From NCBI GenBank assembly GCA_019419485.1, contig DXZV01000067.1, positions 1 through 8,567 on the forward strand: a stretch of DNA of 8,567 nucleotides. Direction: 5' to 3'. Shown in pieces: positions 7,786 to 8,567 of the stretch. The position numbers and the translations under genes are program-made. The first letter of the stretch is position 1. Each line of letters opens with the position of its first letter. This DNA comes from Collinsella sp. (GTDB taxonomy: Bacteria; Actinomycetota; Coriobacteriia; Coriobacteriales; Coriobacteriaceae). Below the pieces are notes generated by a model. It had not been told where the DNA came from. It saw only the letters and a list, made by a program, of their open reading frames with translations, and searched no databases.

Positions 7786-7818
7786 GCGGTCGGCGCACTG
7801 CGCGCCGACCGCTTTTTT
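7786..7818 (+). terminator. Intrinsic terminator of gyrA
   Basis: A perfect 11-bp GC-rich stem (7786-7796 pairs with 7802-7812), with the 5-nt loop ACTGC, is followed by six Ts (7813-7818). It starts 40 bp after the gyrA stop and should end the gyrase transcript. The U tract is also the outer edge of the larger palindrome that follows. Confidence 0.95.
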
Positions 7819-7998
7819 GAAAACCTCGGGACTCGCGTTCGCCCCGGCCACACGGCGGCATGCGAAGTCGATCGCGAGTTCCGCACGAGCCAGAGAGCAC
7901 TTAATGTGCTCTCTGCGCGAGTCAGGACTGTCCGAGCAGGCGACTTCACATGCCGCCGTGCGGCCGGGGCGAACACCCTCCAAAGATTTTCAAAAAAG
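7812..7998. repeat. Giant palindrome (about 187 bp) between gyrA and the tRNA cluster
   Basis: Three nested inverted blocks share almost the same centre (about 7903-7905). The outermost are perfect 12-bp arms, 7812-7823 with 7987-7998 (CTTTTTTGAAAA and its complement). The main arms are 34 bp with only two mismatches, 7837-7870 with 7941-7974. The core is a perfect 10-bp hairpin, 7891-7900 with 7906-7915, loop TTAAT. Between core and main arms, two related segments (7873-7890 and 7916-7937, both starting CGCGAGT and ending GAGC) lie in direct rather than inverted orientation. Frames that cross it mirror each other, and I see no supported protein. It may be a miniature inverted-repeat element or a large RNA or DNA hairpin. 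I see no obvious target-site duplication. Confidence 0.85.
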
Positions 7999-8001
7999 TT
8001 G

Positions 8002-8031
8002 TTGACGCGCGCGTAACGACTCGTCTAATAT
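8002..8031 (+). promoter_or_regulatory. Likely sigma-70-type promoter of the tRNA cluster
   Basis: The -35 box TTGACG (8002-8007) matches 5 of 6 consensus bases. The -10 is either TCTAAT (8024-8029, 16-bp spacer, 5 of 6) or TAATAT (8026-8031, 18-bp spacer, 4 of 6). Transcription would start near 8036-8040, just before tRNA-Ile at 8046. The A-rich right edge of the palindrome lies immediately upstream of the -35 box. Confidence 0.75.
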
Positions 8032-8045
8032 ATCCCTTGCGCGAT

Positions 8046-8122
8046 GGACCTGTAGCTCAGTTGGTTAGAGCGTCCGGCTGATAACCGGGAGGTCACAAGT
8101 TCGAATCTTGTCAGGTCCACCA
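8046..8122 (+). tRNA. tRNA-Ile (anticodon GAT), copy 1
   Basis: This is a complete 77-nt cloverleaf. Acceptor GGACCTG (8046-8052) pairs with CAGGTCC (8112-8118), the discriminator is A8119, and CCA is encoded (8120-8122). The anticodon loop CTGATAA holds GAT at 8080-8082, with stem TCCGG/CCGGG. The T arm is ACAAG-TTCGAAT-CTTGT. It is identical over its whole length to the copy at 8270. A tRNA-Ile/tRNA-Ala pair after gyrA is typical of actinobacteria. Confidence 0.98.
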
Positions 8123-8133
8123 CTTTCTTTCGC

Positions 8134-8178
8134 AATAAACACCCCAGCGAGAGCCGAGTCGCCGCTGGGGTGTTTATT
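8134..8178 (+). terminator. Terminator-like 16-bp perfect hairpin between tRNA genes
   Basis: Bases 8134-8149 pair perfectly with 8163-8178 across a 13-nt loop. The GC-rich core (CACCCCAGCG with CGCTGGGGTG) ends in an A/U-rich outer part, so the 3' side reads TTTATTAC, which resembles an interrupted U tract. It could be a partial terminator, effective from either direction by symmetry, or a processing hairpin in the tRNA precursor. No convincing new promoter lies between it and tRNA-Ala, 11 bp downstream, which argues against complete termination. Confidence 0.55.
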
Positions 8179-8189
8179 ACTGTCTCCGT

Positions 8190-8265
8190 GGGGGTTTAGC
8201 TCAGCTGGGAGAGCGCGGGCTTTGCAAGCCTGAGGTCAGGGGTTCGATCCCCCTAACCTCCACCA
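8190..8265 (+). tRNA. tRNA-Ala (anticodon TGC)
   Basis: This is a complete 76-nt cloverleaf. Acceptor GGGGGTT (8190-8196) pairs with AACCTCC (8255-8261) and includes the G3:U70 wobble pair that is the main alanine identity element. The discriminator is A8262 and CCA is encoded (8263-8265). The anticodon loop TTTGCAA holds TGC at 8223-8225. The T arm is AGGGG-TTCGATC-CCCCT. Only 4 bp separate it from the next tRNA, so the two must be cut from one precursor. Confidence 0.98.
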
Positions 8266-8269
8266 TGAT

Positions 8270-8346
8270 GGACCTGTAGCTCAGTTGGTTAGAGCGTCCG
8301 GCTGATAACCGGGAGGTCACAAGTTCGAATCTTGTCAGGTCCACCA
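8270..8346 (+). tRNA. tRNA-Ile (anticodon GAT), copy 2
   Basis: Its 77 nt are identical to the copy at 8046-8122, with the same acceptor, anticodon GAT (8304-8306) and encoded CCA (8344-8346). The three bases before it (GAT) also match those before copy 1, and identity stops there and right after CCA. This fits a segmental duplication maintained without divergence. It is followed 14 bp later by a terminator. Confidence 0.98.
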
Positions 8347-8360
8347 TCAAAACTGTGAAG

Positions 8361-8390
8361 AGCCTCGAGGCATGGCCTCGGGGCTTTTTT
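8361..8390 (+). terminator. Intrinsic terminator of the tRNA cluster
   Basis: An 11-bp stem (8361-8371 pairs with 8375-8385, one U-G wobble) with a 3-nt loop is followed by a T run to 8390. It ends the tRNA-Ile/Ala/Ile transcript. Confidence 0.92.
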
Positions 8391-8418
8391 CTTGTGTGTG
8401 ATAAAACTCATTTTGGTT

Positions 8419-8448
8419 TTGTGTGCTGTGCGAAAGATTGGGTAGTAT
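8419..8448 (+). promoter_or_regulatory. Possible promoter of the downstream gene
   Basis: TTGTGT (8419-8424) and TAGTAT (8443-8448) are separated by 18 bp, each matching 4 of 6 consensus bases. The region is markedly AT-richer than its surroundings and lies between the tRNA terminator and the gene at 8506. A start near 8455 would give a leader of about 50 nt that begins with a small hairpin (8460-8465 with 8470-8475, loop AAGG). Confidence 0.5.
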
Positions 8449-8494
8449 AGCTATTCAATGCGGCGAAGGCGCCGCGTGTTAACCGCTACGTACC

Positions 8495-8500
8495 GGAGGT
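8495..8500 (+). promoter_or_regulatory. Ribosome binding site of the gene at 8506
   Basis: GGAGGT lies 5 nt before the ATG at 8506, a near-ideal arrangement that marks this as a genuine start although only 62 bases of the gene are in the window. Confidence 0.85.
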
Positions 8501-8505
8501 GTTCC

Positions 8506-8567
8506 ATGGTTCGTGTCGACATAGAGACCATCGTCATGGCCGCCGGTCCCGTGCCATCGCTTATCGT
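8506..8567 (+). CDS. Start of a protein gene, 3'-truncated; possibly bifunctional nuclease (BFN/DUF151) family
   Basis: Only the first 20 codons are visible, reading MVRVDIETIVMAAGPVPSLI. The gene is supported by the strong ribosome binding site, an ATG start, an open frame to the edge and a promoter-like sequence upstream. The pattern of a short alternating strand (VRVDIETIVM), a small turn and a second hydrophobic strand (PSLIV) resembles the beginning of BFN/DUF151 proteins, where an N-terminal strand leads to a 'p.v.L' segment. That resemblance is from memory and rests on very little sequence, so the family call is tentative. It is not part of the tRNA unit, which terminates upstream. No signal peptide is apparent in the visible part. 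Confidence 0.6.
   Translation, partial: MVRVDIETIVMAAGPVPSLI

Noticed and set aside
7630..8005. Open frames on both strands crossing the large palindrome
   Set aside because: The protein reads on the two strands mirror each other because the DNA is palindromic, and the frames cross the gyrA end or the terminator. No ribosome binding site or conserved motif is seen.
7812..8346. CRISPR array or tandem repeat
   Set aside because: The repeats here are inverted arms or tRNA duplicates; there are no regularly spaced short direct repeats.

Overview
The window is a conserved chromosomal replication and DNA-topology locus from a high-GC actinobacterium. It most resembles the gut class Coriobacteriia, possibly Collinsella. 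That placement is an inference from gene order (dnaN, recF, DUF721/dciA, gyrB, gyrA, then tRNA-Ile and tRNA-Ala), base composition and protein style; no database search was possible. All protein genes and tRNAs lie on the + strand. I found no phage, insertion sequence, CRISPR array or defence cassette, and no sign of a novel multi-gene system.

Layout: the 3' part of dnaN (sliding clamp; the start is off the left edge) is followed 9 bp later by recF. The recF end overlaps a DUF721 gene (dciA-type helicase-loader family). A perfect 11-bp intrinsic terminator closes this group. gyrB and gyrA follow, both with GTG starts and strong ribosome binding sites, separated by 156 bp that hold a large imperfect palindrome. 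A strong terminator ends gyrA and merges into an unusual palindrome of about 187 bp. Next is a tRNA transcription unit with a recognisable promoter: tRNA-Ile(GAT), a 16-bp perfect hairpin, tRNA-Ala(TGC), an identical second tRNA-Ile(GAT) and a terminator. A new gene with its own likely promoter and ribosome binding site starts at 8506 and runs off the right edge after 20 codons.

How the genes work together: the clamp (DnaN) tethers polymerase to the template, RecF acts with RecO and RecR at gaps and stalled forks, the DUF721 protein probably helps load the replicative helicase, and GyrB with GyrA form the A2B2 gyrase that removes positive supercoils ahead of the fork.

Items worth a second look: GyrA has Tyr at the position equivalent to E. 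coli Ser83 and Glu at the Asp87 position of the quinolone pocket; GyrA has a 71-residue strongly acidic N-terminal extension; both spacers flanking gyrA carry large palindromes; and a terminator-like hairpin sits inside the tRNA cluster.
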